Shown piece after piece: positions 22,851 through 33,542 of a DNA stretch of 64,000 nt (its first letter is position 1; the number at the start of each line of letters is the position of its first letter). The translations under genes were made by a program, and so were the position numbers. The notes beneath the pieces were generated by a model. The model was not told the DNA's origin and made no database searches. It worked only from the letters and a program-made list of their open reading frames with translations. The DNA is from Lycocorax pyrrhopterus obiensis (lineage: Eukaryota; Chordata; Aves; Passeriformes; Paradisaeidae). The stretch is from positions 5,164,830 to 5,228,829 of the forward strand of contig JACSVZ010000022.1 in the NCBI GenBank assembly GCA_014706295.1, read 5' to 3'.

Positions 22851-25177
22851 AGGACCTCAACCAAACTCCCAGCCCAGGCACAGGCACTCGGCTTTTGGTC
22901 CAAATTAAAAAAACCCTCTGGCTCCTACTCCCCAGCACCCAAAGGGAGATCACCCAGTGGGACCATCTCTCACCCTAAGGAGGAGATCCCTCCTCCTCCA
23001 CCCTCAGCCAGGGCATAGCTCCCATGTTTCCATGAAAGTTTTCAGTGGCACACAAAAATGGCCACAAAATTAGCAAAGTTTCATGCAAAAAAACCCACAG
23101 AGCTGGACTTGGAGCCTTCCCCGGAAGCAGAGCTTTGGCTGAGACACAGCTCCCTGCTGCTCACAGGAACAGCTGATCTCTTGGATGGCAAAGCCTGCTT
23201 TACCCAGCCCTACTCCCCTCCTGAGGGCCACACTGAACACCAGACACTCCTTAAACAAGAGAGATAGCCCATTCCAACAGCAGATATCTGGGGAGCCTCT
23301 GCACAGCCCAACACCACCTTCATTTAATACACAATGCTTCAATTTCCAGAGCCCCTCAGTAGCACTGTACTCAGAAGGCCTACAAAAAGAACCACAGTCA
23401 TTATTTTGGAGTCTTCGCAGAGGCTTTAGTACCATTTGTAAGTGGAATTTTTAGTAAAACCACTCCTGCCTGGAGAGCAGGATCTCACTGAGAGCCCAAG
23501 ACCTTCAGAAATATCGAAAAGCTCCACCACAACCATTCACCTGCTGCATTTCCATTCCTTTCCCCTTAATTCCCAAACCCAGCACTTCCTATTAGCTACA
23601 ATTAAACCTCCAGAGGTGCCTACCAAGCCAGATTTAAGGGAAATTTGAACCACAAGAACCTGCCAGCAAGTTTTATTTAAAGAAGCAGAGAAATCTCTAC
23701 CCTCAAGTAAATTCCTCCAGATTCAGCCAGCAGCAGGTGAGCTGAGGGCAAGATGTACCAGCACTTCCCTGTCCTGGTTCCCAGGAGGATGGGACGCTCC
23801 TGCCTCCAGCATGGAGCTGACCAAAGGGATGGAAGAGGGAAGGAGGAGCTGACATTTCACATTTTTGAGATTTTTTTTTTTTGCTTTTGCAGGCAGCCAA
23901 ACCAGCCTGGAAGTACCAAACAACATCAGCTAAAAGCATCCTGGGGGCTTTGCTGGGATGGGCAGGGTGGTCACTGACGTCCCCGTGCAGGTCACCTTCA
24001 GCAGCTCCCTGTGTCCAGGCACCTTCCAGTGCTGGGCAGGAGCAGGAGCTGGGCGCTGAGGAGAGCCAGCTGTCCTGGAGCTCCATCTAGTGCAATGCAC
24101 CCTGGGTTCATTCCTGTCTCCACATTCTGGGACGCTCTGGCTCCTGGAGTCACAGGATTTCCAGAGACTTGTGCTTCACGATTCCCCCCATCAGTAAATC
24201 AGTGCACGTGCACCTGTTGCTGCTGCAGGTGGCACCATAAAAACACAGTTCAGGTGCATTTCCAACCAGGGGGGAAGTAAATGGACAGGGATTCTCTATT
24301 TTATTTAATCCTCTTGCTAGTTTTCCACTTGGAGGGGCTGCAAAAGGTGTTGCTCACAAGCACTGCAACCTCTGAAAGAGCAGAGCAGGCTCCAGGGCTC
24401 GGGTGACTGAAACACAGCTCTGGTTTTCAAAAGGATTCAGACTTTTCAGATCTTGACACCTGCTCCATTGTCTTTGAAAGCCTCCACCACACCAGAGGTT
24501 CTCAGAGCTCCAGAAAAAGGTGGTTTCTCCTGAAATTCTTGCTGGAAGCTGTCAGCAAACAGAGAACTGCTCCATGAGCGTGAGAGGGTGAGCTCCTGGT
24601 TTTGTTTTAAACATCAGTAGCAAAACGGGGGGGAAAAAGAAAAATAAAGAAGCCTTTTTGGGAAAAGGGCAATTTTAATTTCCAAATGAATGAAGGAAAA
24701 AGTGGGATGAGATCCTTCTCACTGCTGTTTCCCCAAATGCACTCAGCTGGACACAGAGACCAAGGATGTCTCTCCCCAGTACTCTGTGCAAATCCTTTTC
24801 CTAAAGCTCCTCTGCCATCCATGCCCACCACAACAGCCCTGGATCCCAGTGTTTTCCCCTCCTCCTGCACAGCTGCTCCACAGGGAAGCCACGACTTTGT
24901 GCACGGCATTATATTTTTAACCACACCCAATATTCAGGGAGTTTCAACTCCTGAGAGGGAGGGGAGATTTAAACAAAGGGACATGTGTAAACACCTGAAT
25001 AAAGACATGAATGATTAATAGAAATAACTGTTAATAACTGAATTGTTTCCATGCCAATTGCCAAGATGCATTAAAGAGGCTACAAGGGATTTCCAGCTAT
25101 TAGCAGGTGAGGCAGTGGCGTTAAACGAAGGTCACAGAGTGATTTATACATCACGCTACGACACTTCTGCTCACTTC
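22851..25177. other. Non-coding; repeat-free AT-rich block at 24990-25150
   Basis: No gene seen. There is an 11-base T-run near 23871. The final AT-rich block ('tttccatgccaattgccaag') precedes the LTR and is a candidate conserved element. Confidence 0.5.
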
Positions 25178-25624
25178 TGTCAGGAAAATTAATCCACAAA
25201 CACCAGAGGTTTATGTCCAAAAAGCAGACAGAGGAGTCCTGATACTTTATTCAAATAAAGGGAGAGGTCATGGGCATTTCCCATGGGGTCTCTCAAATTG
25301 TTAGAGGACACAGCCTCCTTTTTATCCTGATTTCCCGGTCACATTTCCCTCTCTCTTTCCCTGTTGGCTGAGGTACTTGAGAGGTACAGACTTCCCAAAT
25401 CACCTAATAGAGACCTCCTTCTAATGTATACCCCCCCGCCCTTTTTCTTTCCCTATGGAATTTATGGTTCTTCCCATTGCTTCTTTCACCTCTCAGTATC
25501 TGGCTTTATCTATCAGCAGACCCACAGTTTGTTTGAAAAGACAAATCCCTCTCACTCCTTTCATTTTTTTATCAATATCTCTGCAGTGCTATTCCCTGGG
25601 AACTCTTGCTTTACACACCTTACA
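25178..25624 (-). mobile_element. Solo LTR (ERVL-like), minus orientation
   Basis: On the minus strand it starts TGTAAGGTGTG and ends TTTTCCTGACA. A TATA-like GATAAAAAGG lies near 25320 and AATAAAG near 25247. The flanks read ACTTC on the left and ACTGC on the right, a 5-base duplication with one mismatch, as expected for ERVL integration. There is no coding region next to it. Confidence 0.65.
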
Positions 25625-25640
25625 ACTGCTCAGCTTTCCA

Positions 25641-25785
25641 TGGAATCACGGGATCGTTAAGGTCGGAAAAGACCTCCGAGATCATCAAGTCCAACTTTTA
25701 ACCAAACACCACCATTCCCACTAAACTGTATTGCCAAGTGCCACATCCACTTGTTTTTTGAACACGTCCAGGGATGGTGACAACA
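25641..25785 (-). repeat. CR1 LINE 3'-end fragment
   Basis: 'tggaatcacgggatcgttaa', 'aagtccaacttttaacc' and 'gtccagggatggtgac' are the reversed CR1 3' end, of a different subfamily from the 'ggtttgggttggaaggg' copies. It begins 16 bases after the LTR. Confidence 0.85.
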
Positions 25786-28164
25786 AAATCTGTGGCCAAA
25801 GTGTGGGAGTGTGCAGCAAACGGTGGGACATTCCCCAGTGCACAACTCCTGCTGGAGAAAACTGGAAACTCCATGCTGCCAGGCTTGGGAGTTTGAAAAC
25901 TCTCAAAACCAAAAAAGAAATCAAAGCACAAATGTGTTCATTCCTTGGAATAAAATATCTGTGGTTTCCCGTGCTGGCTGCAGGGCTGGGGGGTGCCCTG
26001 CAGGGATGGGCTCCAGCCAGACACAGCCCCCCATCCCAGGGGGATGCTCCATCTTTGTGTGGGCCCATCAGTTGCTGGTTTAAATTGGCCTTGGGTTCCA
26101 TATGTCTTAGAAAACCCTCTTAAAACAACTTCCAGAAATGCTTTTATTCCGAGGATGCTCTGACTCAAATGCATCTGATCCATCCCCCCCACTCTAAAAG
26201 ACCCTTTTACAGCACAGCCTGAGCAGCCAAAGGGAAGCAGAGTTGTTTTCTCTCTGCTATCATAATCAAGTTGTTTGGTATAAAATGTGGCTGAGAACTG
26301 AATCCATAATGTTCCTGGCCATGCAAGGAAACTGCTATTACCAGGAGGAAAATGCAGGTAGTAACTCTGTGGATTTTTCTCCACTGGAACTGTAATTAAT
26401 GTGGATGCTGTGCACTAAGTGCAGGGAGAAATACAGACTTCACAGCAGTGAAAATGCATCTCATTAACACTGGAACTACTGTATCGTCCAAATGCATTAT
26501 GTTCAGCAAGGAAAAGCTGTGTAATTGAATTCCCACCAAAGCACAGTTCATCTGCATCAAATGGCACCGTGCTCATCTTGCAGCTCCTTTGGGCTGCTGC
26601 TGGAAATGAGGATTAATTAGGATACCTGCTCGTTACTCAGGGAGCAGGCAGACACGCTGTGGTCAGGCTGGGGGCTGCAGTGAGAGGCTCTGCTCAAACC
26701 CCAGCAGGCAGAGAAGGGGGACTCCAAAGATTTGGGTTTTCTTGCACTCAGGATGCACCAAGGAGTCAAAATTTTTTTGTCTGTGCAGAAAATGCTGATA
26801 AAAAACCCCGACAATTCACAGGAAGGCACCTCTGCTGCATGAATACTTCAGTAATAATTAACAAGTGATTTATGGAATTGGTTTTGAATTATTCTAGGCT
26901 GGATTGGCTCGAGTGGCAGGGATGTGTATAAATCATTCCGTGCACAGCACCTCCCAATCCCAACACGCAGCTAATGAACCCTCCAGAGCCGAACACGCTC
27001 GTCCTTCAGGAAGAACCCACTGATCTGCAGCATTTTAATGGGTAAATTATTATTAATTTAAATAAATACATTAAAAAGTCCCAAATACAGCACAGGGGAG
27101 AGTTTGGGAAGGGGTAGGAGGTATCCAGACAGAACAGCAGAGAGGTTTTGGAGGTTTGGAGTGGGAAATCTGTGCTTTCACTACGTAGTCTTTCAGTCAG
27201 ATCCGAGTGGGACTAATCCATCTCTTTGCTACAGAATCTCCCATCCATAAGCCCCAGCACTGGGGTGTGTAAGGGCAGCAGGAGCTCATTAAACGCATTT
27301 TAACTCATCATCAGCATGTATTCTCCCTTTTCTTCCCCCATCACATGCTCACCGGAGCCCCCAGCACACGGCTCTCCGGCATCCCACCGGCACAACTTCC
27401 AGGCTGAGAAACCCCTGCAAATCCAAACCCCGGAGTTATTCTGGGCAGAGGCATCTTGGGGCAAAGCAGCACACAGGGAGGAGCTCGCCCCATCTCGTGT
27501 TGGGGTCCCGGTATGACTTTGCTCCACGTTCACCCCAGACCCTGACTCCCAAAGTGTCCCCCACAGTGAGAACGGATCAGCCCCCTCAGCATCCCCTTTG
27601 GGTGTCATTTTGGGCTGTAGGGGAGGCAGTGGGAGCAATCCATCACCTCCAACCTTTGGAAAAGCAGGGACTGCTGAGATGTCATTTTAAGCTGCCACTT
27701 GGGCGAATTTTACTCACTGGAGGTGTGAGGGATGCTGCGTTCTGGCTCATTCTGGTTCCCCAAACATGTGGGACATGATCCCATCACTCCCAGGACCTCA
27801 CTGTGCTCACCAGTGCCTCGGCTCCCGTGCAGCCTGACACACCCCGTTACTTCTGTGCTTCAAATCCCATTATTCAGCTCTAACGAGGAAATAATTTTAA
27901 TTAAGGAAATTAAAAATGTATTTGCGTTGGAATTTTAAGTAGGTGTTAATTTGAAGGCATGAAAAGGAGCCCTCGGGCCGCCTCAGGATCTGTTTGTGTC
28001 AGGAGCAGCAGGGGATGGGGATGGAGGAGGGGAAGGGCCCTCTGCATCCCCTGGGGACAGCAGAGGGTCCTTGGGGAGCAGGGACAGGGCAAAAAGGCAG
28101 GACCAGGAAAAGGCAGAGCAAACCCCCAGCCAAGGAGGGCTCCTGCAGATTCCATTTCTGCAGG
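25786..28164. other. Non-coding; AT-rich block at 26840-27080
   Basis: No gene seen. The AT-rich part ('tattattaatttaaataaat') is free of repeats I know. Confidence 0.5.
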
Positions 28165-28475
28165 AGGGTGGAGCCAGCCGGGATTCGGTCTCTTCTCCCG
28201 ACAGGGCAAAAGGAGTAGGCCTCAAGTTGCACCAGGGGAGGTTTAGGTTGGAGATTAGGGAAAACTTCTTCATGGAAAGGGCTGTCAAACATTGGAATGG
28301 CTGCCCAGGGCAGTGGTGGAGTCTCCATCCCTGGAGGAATTGAAAACCCCTGTGGATGTGGCACCTGGGGACATGGTTTAGTGGTGGGCCTGGCAGTGCT
28401 GGGAGAACAGCTGGTAGTCACTGATCATAGAGGGCTTTTCCAACCTTAGTGATTCTACAGATCTATGAAAAGTAG
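28165..28475 (+). repeat. CR1 LINE fragment
   Basis: 'ggcctcaagttgcaccaggg', 'ggctgtcaaacattggaatg' and 'ttccaaccttagtgattcta' follow the CR1 3' order up to 'gatctatgaaaa'. Confidence 0.9.
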
Positions 28476-30224
28476 CGAAAAAAAAGGTGTTGGAAAATCC
28501 TTCAGAGAAACTCTGAAGCCATGAGGCCGCAAGGAGGGACGAGAATGTTCCCAAGCTGGCCCAGGTCCCCATGGGCTGCAGTGGCCTCTGGTGTCCCCTG
28601 CAAGGGCAGCCCCCGAGGGCTGAGCTTCACCTGGAGATGCCAGGTCCTGGTTCCATTCCCTCCTTCAGTTGTTGCTGGTCTCCAACACCACAAGACTCCA
28701 CCAGCAGTGTCCCAGGCTTTCCACAGGTGCCACCAAGCCACCGGGAGCTCAGCTGAGTGACAGTGCCATGGGGAGTTGGCTTTTGGCCAGAAGGAAGGAG
28801 ATGCTTCTCATTCTGTGTCCTTGCAGCAGAGAAGGCTGCGATGCAAGGCTCAGCTTAATGCAGCTGGGTAAGAGTCCTATCAAAAACAGCAGCTAATTAG
28901 TTAAGTAATACCCAGCGTTATTGATGCTGCAGTTCTGCCATCACCCATGTATTTATAATAATAGTGTTCCCACTGTAATAGCATTAATCATAATGGATTT
29001 ACTAAGAAATTAAGGGGGAAGGGATATTATCTCCCTCAGGAACAGCACTTGACAGCAGCCCTGCTTAGTGTGTGGATTTGGATTGGTTTAATTCTCAATG
29101 TCTCGCTCGTTAATCTGCTTTTCCAACGGCCCCTCACAATCCCCCGCCGGGAGTGCAGCCACAGGAGGATGGAGGCAGGACAAGCACAGCCAGGTGAGGG
29201 GGGCTCAGGCAGAGCAGCCCCAGGGAATCCTGGCACAGGGTCAGCACAGCCACCAGGGTTTCTCACGGGGTGTGAGGGCACGGTCCTCTCCTGCCTTGGT
29301 GGGCAGTGTCCACTTCTGGGCATCATCCTCTTCTCCAGCCAGTCTGCTCATTCTCAGCTCCATGCTTAAAAGACTTTTAGCTTTACCTGGGGAGCAAGGA
29401 ATATTCAGCATCTCTTCCCAACATTTATAACAAGCACTTAAAGGTTTCATTGAAACTTGTTTTCCCATAAACCTTTCTCCTCATCAGGCTTCTGGTTCAG
29501 GACACTTGGACCGACGGCGGCTTGTCCGAGCCAGGGAATGCAGTGAGACACCCACAAGGTCCACCACCTTCACCGTGATCAGTGCATCGTGCTTTCACCA
29601 GTCTGATAAAAATGAAAGCTTGATGTATCTCCTAAAAGTCAGACGTTCTGAATAAAATTAAATCCTGAAGAAAATTACAGCTTGATAAAAATTAAAGCCT
29701 GAAGTCCAAAGTGATCCAATGATTTTTACCAGGAGTTCAGCTTTCCTTGATTAGTTTATGGCCGCACATAAAGACAGAGAGGTTTTAAGACAACTTGCAT
29801 TAAACCCCTCTGATGACTTGCCTGGGAAAGCAGAAATGCCCTGGAAGCTGTTCACCTGCCAGCAAGAAAACAAGCTGGAGGAAAAATGCTTCCAAACCTC
29901 GGAAGCTGCCGGAGCCCTCAGGGACGGTGTCCCCAGCACGGGCAGCTGGCTGTCCCCAATGCTGGCCACCAAGGAAACACAGGGATTCCACAGCTAATGA
30001 GTACCTGGATTTATTGTCCCTGTCCTTTGAATCACCCAAGGGACCTGAGGACACCTGGCTCATTTTTTAACCCCAAATTCTTGATACACAAATAAACACA
30101 TTTCCCCCTTTTCTTTGCCCATTTAATATTTTTTTCTTTTCCTTTTCTAGTTAAGGAGAGGGCTGGGCCGAGGTTCATGAGTGGCCAGGGACACTCCCAT
30201 GCCCAGCACCGAGGCCGCAGTGAG
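28476..30224. other. Non-coding; AT-rich block at 28880-29110
   Basis: No gene seen. The block with 'gtatttataataatagtgtt' and 'gcattaatcataatggattt' is repeat-free and looks like a possible conserved element. Confidence 0.5.
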
Positions 30225-30395
30225 GCCTCCCCGGGGCCTCCTCTCCTCCCGGCTGAGCAACCCCAACTCTCTCAGCCTTTCCTCAGAGCAGAGGGGCTCC
30301 AGCCCTCGCAGCATCTCCGGGGCCTCCTCTGCCCTCCCTCCAACAGCTCCAGGTCCTTCCTGTGCTCAGGAGCCCAGAGCTGGGGACAGGGATGA
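30225..30395 (-). repeat. CR1 LINE internal fragment, GC-rich
   Basis: 'ggctgagcaaccccaactct', 'cagagcagaggggctccagc' and 'ctccctccaacagctccagg' are CR1 in reverse. The CpG-rich state suggests it lies in or next to an unmethylated island. Confidence 0.65.
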
Positions 30396-30439
30396 GCCCT
30401 GGAGGGGCTGCAGCTTCATGGGCAGCAGCGGGGAATTTG

Positions 30440-31010
30440 GTGTTATCCCTGGGGAGGAACTAAATGTGCTCTGGTGCAGAGGGGTAAAATCAAAGGAATG
30501 GAGCCTGCGCTGGGCAGAGTCCTGCTGCCAGCGGCGGTTCCTTGCGGAGCCTGCAGGGATCCATCGGGAGCAGATCCCGGGGGTCCCCTTGCCCCGGCCC
30601 CCAGCCCGGAGCGGCTGCAAGGGGCGGCAGGGCCGGGCCGTGGGTCCGTGCCCAGCTCCGCTCGGAGCTCCCTGTGCTCCCACAAGCACAGGCTCCAAAG
30701 CAAACCCTGCCCATGGGGACACAGCGTCCGTGCCACGCTGGCTCCCTGCAGCTGAGGCCGGGCCTGCAGCACCCTGGGGTGCCCGCGGAGCCAAGATTGT
30801 CCCCAGGGCTTCCTGGAGCCTGAGCCGAGCCAGAGGCCCTGTGCTGAGGCTCGCTCCGGGCCGGCCCCGGCCCCTCGGGGTGCCCGGGAGCAGGGGGTGC
30901 CCGCAGCCCGGCACAGCCTCGGTAGCGCCGGGGACACCCAGGGAGGAGCCGTGGGTGAGGCTCTGCAGGACCACGCAGGCTCGGCCCTGCTCCCTCAGGG
31001 GCTCCCATGG
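30440..31010. promoter_or_regulatory. CpG-rich island without an assigned gene
   Basis: CpG and overall GC are clearly raised, second only to the CHMP4B promoter. Open frames on both strands (one of 287 codons on the plus strand from 30181) follow from the base composition and the CR1 fragment and show no domain. It could be a distal promoter, for instance of a downstream gene or a long non-coding RNA, or an orphan island. Confidence 0.5.
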
Positions 31011-32104
31011 GCCAGGGCCCGCTGCGATTTGCCCCTACAATTAAAATACCAAGCGTGTGCAGAGCAACATACTGGAGCCAGTTCATGCCCCCAACGTCAC
31101 CAAGCCCCAGAGCCCCAGCAAGGACAGCCCCCAGCTCCTGCTGGCCACACAGAAGTGATGGGGACCCTGTCAGCGCACGTCCAGGAGAAGCTGCAGCGCT
31201 CCCTCCGTCTTTATCCCGATGCTCCCATCACTCTCCCCAGGCTGGAATTGCTGTTTGACAGATGGGTAAAACAAAAGCACCCCAAACTTTCCAAGCAGTA
31301 ACGTGAGCCGTGGCGCTGAGGAGGAGCTGATTTAGGACCTCCTGGCCTTGCTGAGGGATGGTTTGGCAGGGGAGAATAACGTCAGGTGAGGGATGGAAGA
31401 GGCGGGTGAGGGAAGATTTGTCACATTCTCTGATAGCAAACGTGCCCTGGAGGATTTTGCAGTGGGATCAGGACACTGGAGTCCCTTGGCACAGGGGATG
31501 CCCCCACAGCCACCCAGCCCTGACAGCCGTGGTCTGCACGTGGGAAGAGCACCCCTGGTCCCCAAAAGGCCTCCCAGCAAACCACACACAGCCCCTCTGC
31601 CCTCTGTGCTGTTGCTCTTCCAATTTAACTTTGTGCTCGTGTCCCTTGGCTCCTGGCCAGGGGATGTGGGTGGTAGCAAGCTCCCTGCAAACAAAAGGAA
31701 CTTCTCCAGGACTGTACTGGTGGGATTATAAGAGATTTGTCAATATTTGCTCTTGCTCATGACTGAGGTGAAACTGAACTGAATGAGGCTGAAAAATAAT
31801 GTCAGCTATTGGATTGGGAAGTGCTGTGACAGCCCGTGGAGGTGACTACTGAGGCATCACCAGCTGGTCAACTAAAAATGTTGGGTTTTTTCCCTTTTTC
31901 TCCCTCTTCTTTGTATTTTAACTTTAACTTTGTGTTTTAGTTTATGTGCCAGGCAGAGCTGCTCCATGTTGCAATAAGGGTGTTTTGTGTTTTATCTCCA
32001 TGTCATTGCTGGTCAAGTGGAGCTGAGACTAAACCCTTTCCCTGGCACAGGTGAGGACAAGAGCCAGGAGAGGCTGTGCCTGACCCCAGGGACTCTGTCA
32101 CTGG
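31011..32104. other. Non-coding, no recognised elements
   Basis: GC falls through the stretch and becomes T-rich at 31880-31950. No exon is supported. Confidence 0.5.
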
Positions 32105-32190
32105 GAATCACAGAATCCCTTAGGCTGGAAAAGACCCCCAAGACCATCGAGTCCAACCATTAACCTGGCACTGCCAAATCCAGCACTAAG
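32105..32190 (-). repeat. CR1 LINE 3'-end fragment
   Basis: 'ggaatcacagaatcccttag', 'gctggaaaagacccccaaga' and 'gtccaaccattaacctggc' match the CR1 tail in reverse. Confidence 0.8.
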
Positions 32191-32259
32191 CAAAAAGCTC
32201 AGGCCTTGATCCGTGTGAGCTGTCCCAACACTCAGCATCCCTCAGGATCTGGCCCACCC

Positions 32260-32640
32260 TGGTTTGGGATACCCCACCCCCACTGGGAGCGGGGCAGCTC
32301 CCAGTGTCACCTCCAGCCCTCCCTGCCGGGACAGGGACGTGCTGGGCAGGTCCCCTCCTGCCGGGGCTGAGGCACTTTGGGGGGGCTGCGGTGCCAGCAT
32401 CTGTCGCCTTCCTCCCCCCACCCCGGCGCTGGTTCAACACCCTGAGCGGCGCAGGGAGGGAAACCCATCCCGGCATTGCCCTCTGCTGGCAAATCCCTCT
32501 CGGATAAGCCTTTACTCGGCTGCGTTCTCTCCCAAAATATCCTGGGGAGCAGCTGCGCTGTCTCTGGATGCTCATCTGGGTACCCACAGCATCTCCAAAA
32601 CCCGGCGGCCTCGGCCGGAGGGATTGGGCGAGGATGACTT
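32260..32640. promoter_or_regulatory. Second GC-rich, CpG-containing block
   Basis: It contains CpG clusters such as 'ccccggcgctggttc' and 'aaacccggcggcctcggccg', and a perfect CTCF-type motif at 32477-32489. No gene is attached. It may form one regulatory unit with the island at 30.4-31.0 kb. Confidence 0.4.
32477..32489 (-). promoter_or_regulatory. CTCF-type motif
   Basis: The minus strand reads CCAGCAGAGGGCA, an exact fit to CCASYAGRKGGCR. Occupancy cannot be told from sequence. Confidence 0.55.
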
Positions 32641-33324
32641 TCCCTGAGGTTCGGTGCAGGCTCTGGGTGGCCAGGAAAGCAGCTGAGTGCCTGGAGACGG
32701 GGACTGGAGCCGGGCTTTCCCTTGGGGAAGAAGGGAGCTGAAAATTAAAGTGGGGAAAAATGTTTTTCATTAAAAGCCGACAGCCAGTGACACCGTCACA
32801 GCAGGGAAATATTGGTCTGGAATTTACAGGAGTTTCATGGGGCTCAGGAGAGAGGCACAGAAAGTGTTTTGTTGGGAGATGGTTTTCCAGAGAAGGGGGA
32901 TGCTGGGTGATGAGCCACTGCTACTTTTGGGTGTGGGGTGACCTTGTCACAGTGCCCTCGGCAGCGTCTCCTGTGCCCCATCACCTTCTGCCCCCCGGCT
33001 GAAGGTCGGGGGCTGGCAGAGCACCCCGGGTCGGGCCCCGCACCCGGGGCAAGTGGCTTTGTGCCCAGGAGCTGGGGTTAGTGGCCCCCGAATCCCAGGG
33101 GAAGAGCCAGGAAAGGTGGGCAGGAGCCGCTGCCATCCTTCCAGCTGTGCCAGCTGTGCCAGCACCCCCACAGCAGGGAGACATCCTGTCCCACGTCTGT
33201 CTGTCCAGAAAGGCAGTTTTGCCTCCAAGTGTTCGAGTGGGAAATTGCAGGGACCGTCCCGTGCTCCGGCATGGCTTGGAAAGGTGTTCGTGTGTCCCTG
33301 CAGCGGCTGAGCCGGCTCGGAGAG

Positions 33325-33542
33325 GGGGAATATTGGGAAGAAATCCTTCCTGTGAGGGTGGGGAGGCCCTGGCACAGGGTGCCCAGAGAAGCTGTGGCTG
33401 CCCCTGGATCCCTGGCAGCGTCCAAGGCCAGGTTGGACGGGGCTTGGAGCAGCCTGGGACAGTGGAAGGTGTCCCTGCCCATGGCAGGAGGTGGATGGGA
33501 TGAGCTTTAAGGTCCCTTCCAACCCAAACCTGAGGATTCTGC
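33325..33542 (+). repeat. CR1 LINE fragment
   Basis: 'gaatattgggaagaaatcct', 'ccctggcacagggtgcccag' and 'gtcccttccaacccaaacct' to 'gaggattctg'. The 3' end is complete and the 5' end truncated. Confidence 0.92.

Noticed and set aside
30181..31044. Open frame of 287 codons on the plus strand
   Set aside because: It starts in a CR1 fragment and runs through a CpG-rich island. It has Pro/Ala/Gly/Arg-rich low-complexity composition, no domain, and equally long frames on the other strand, so base composition explains it.
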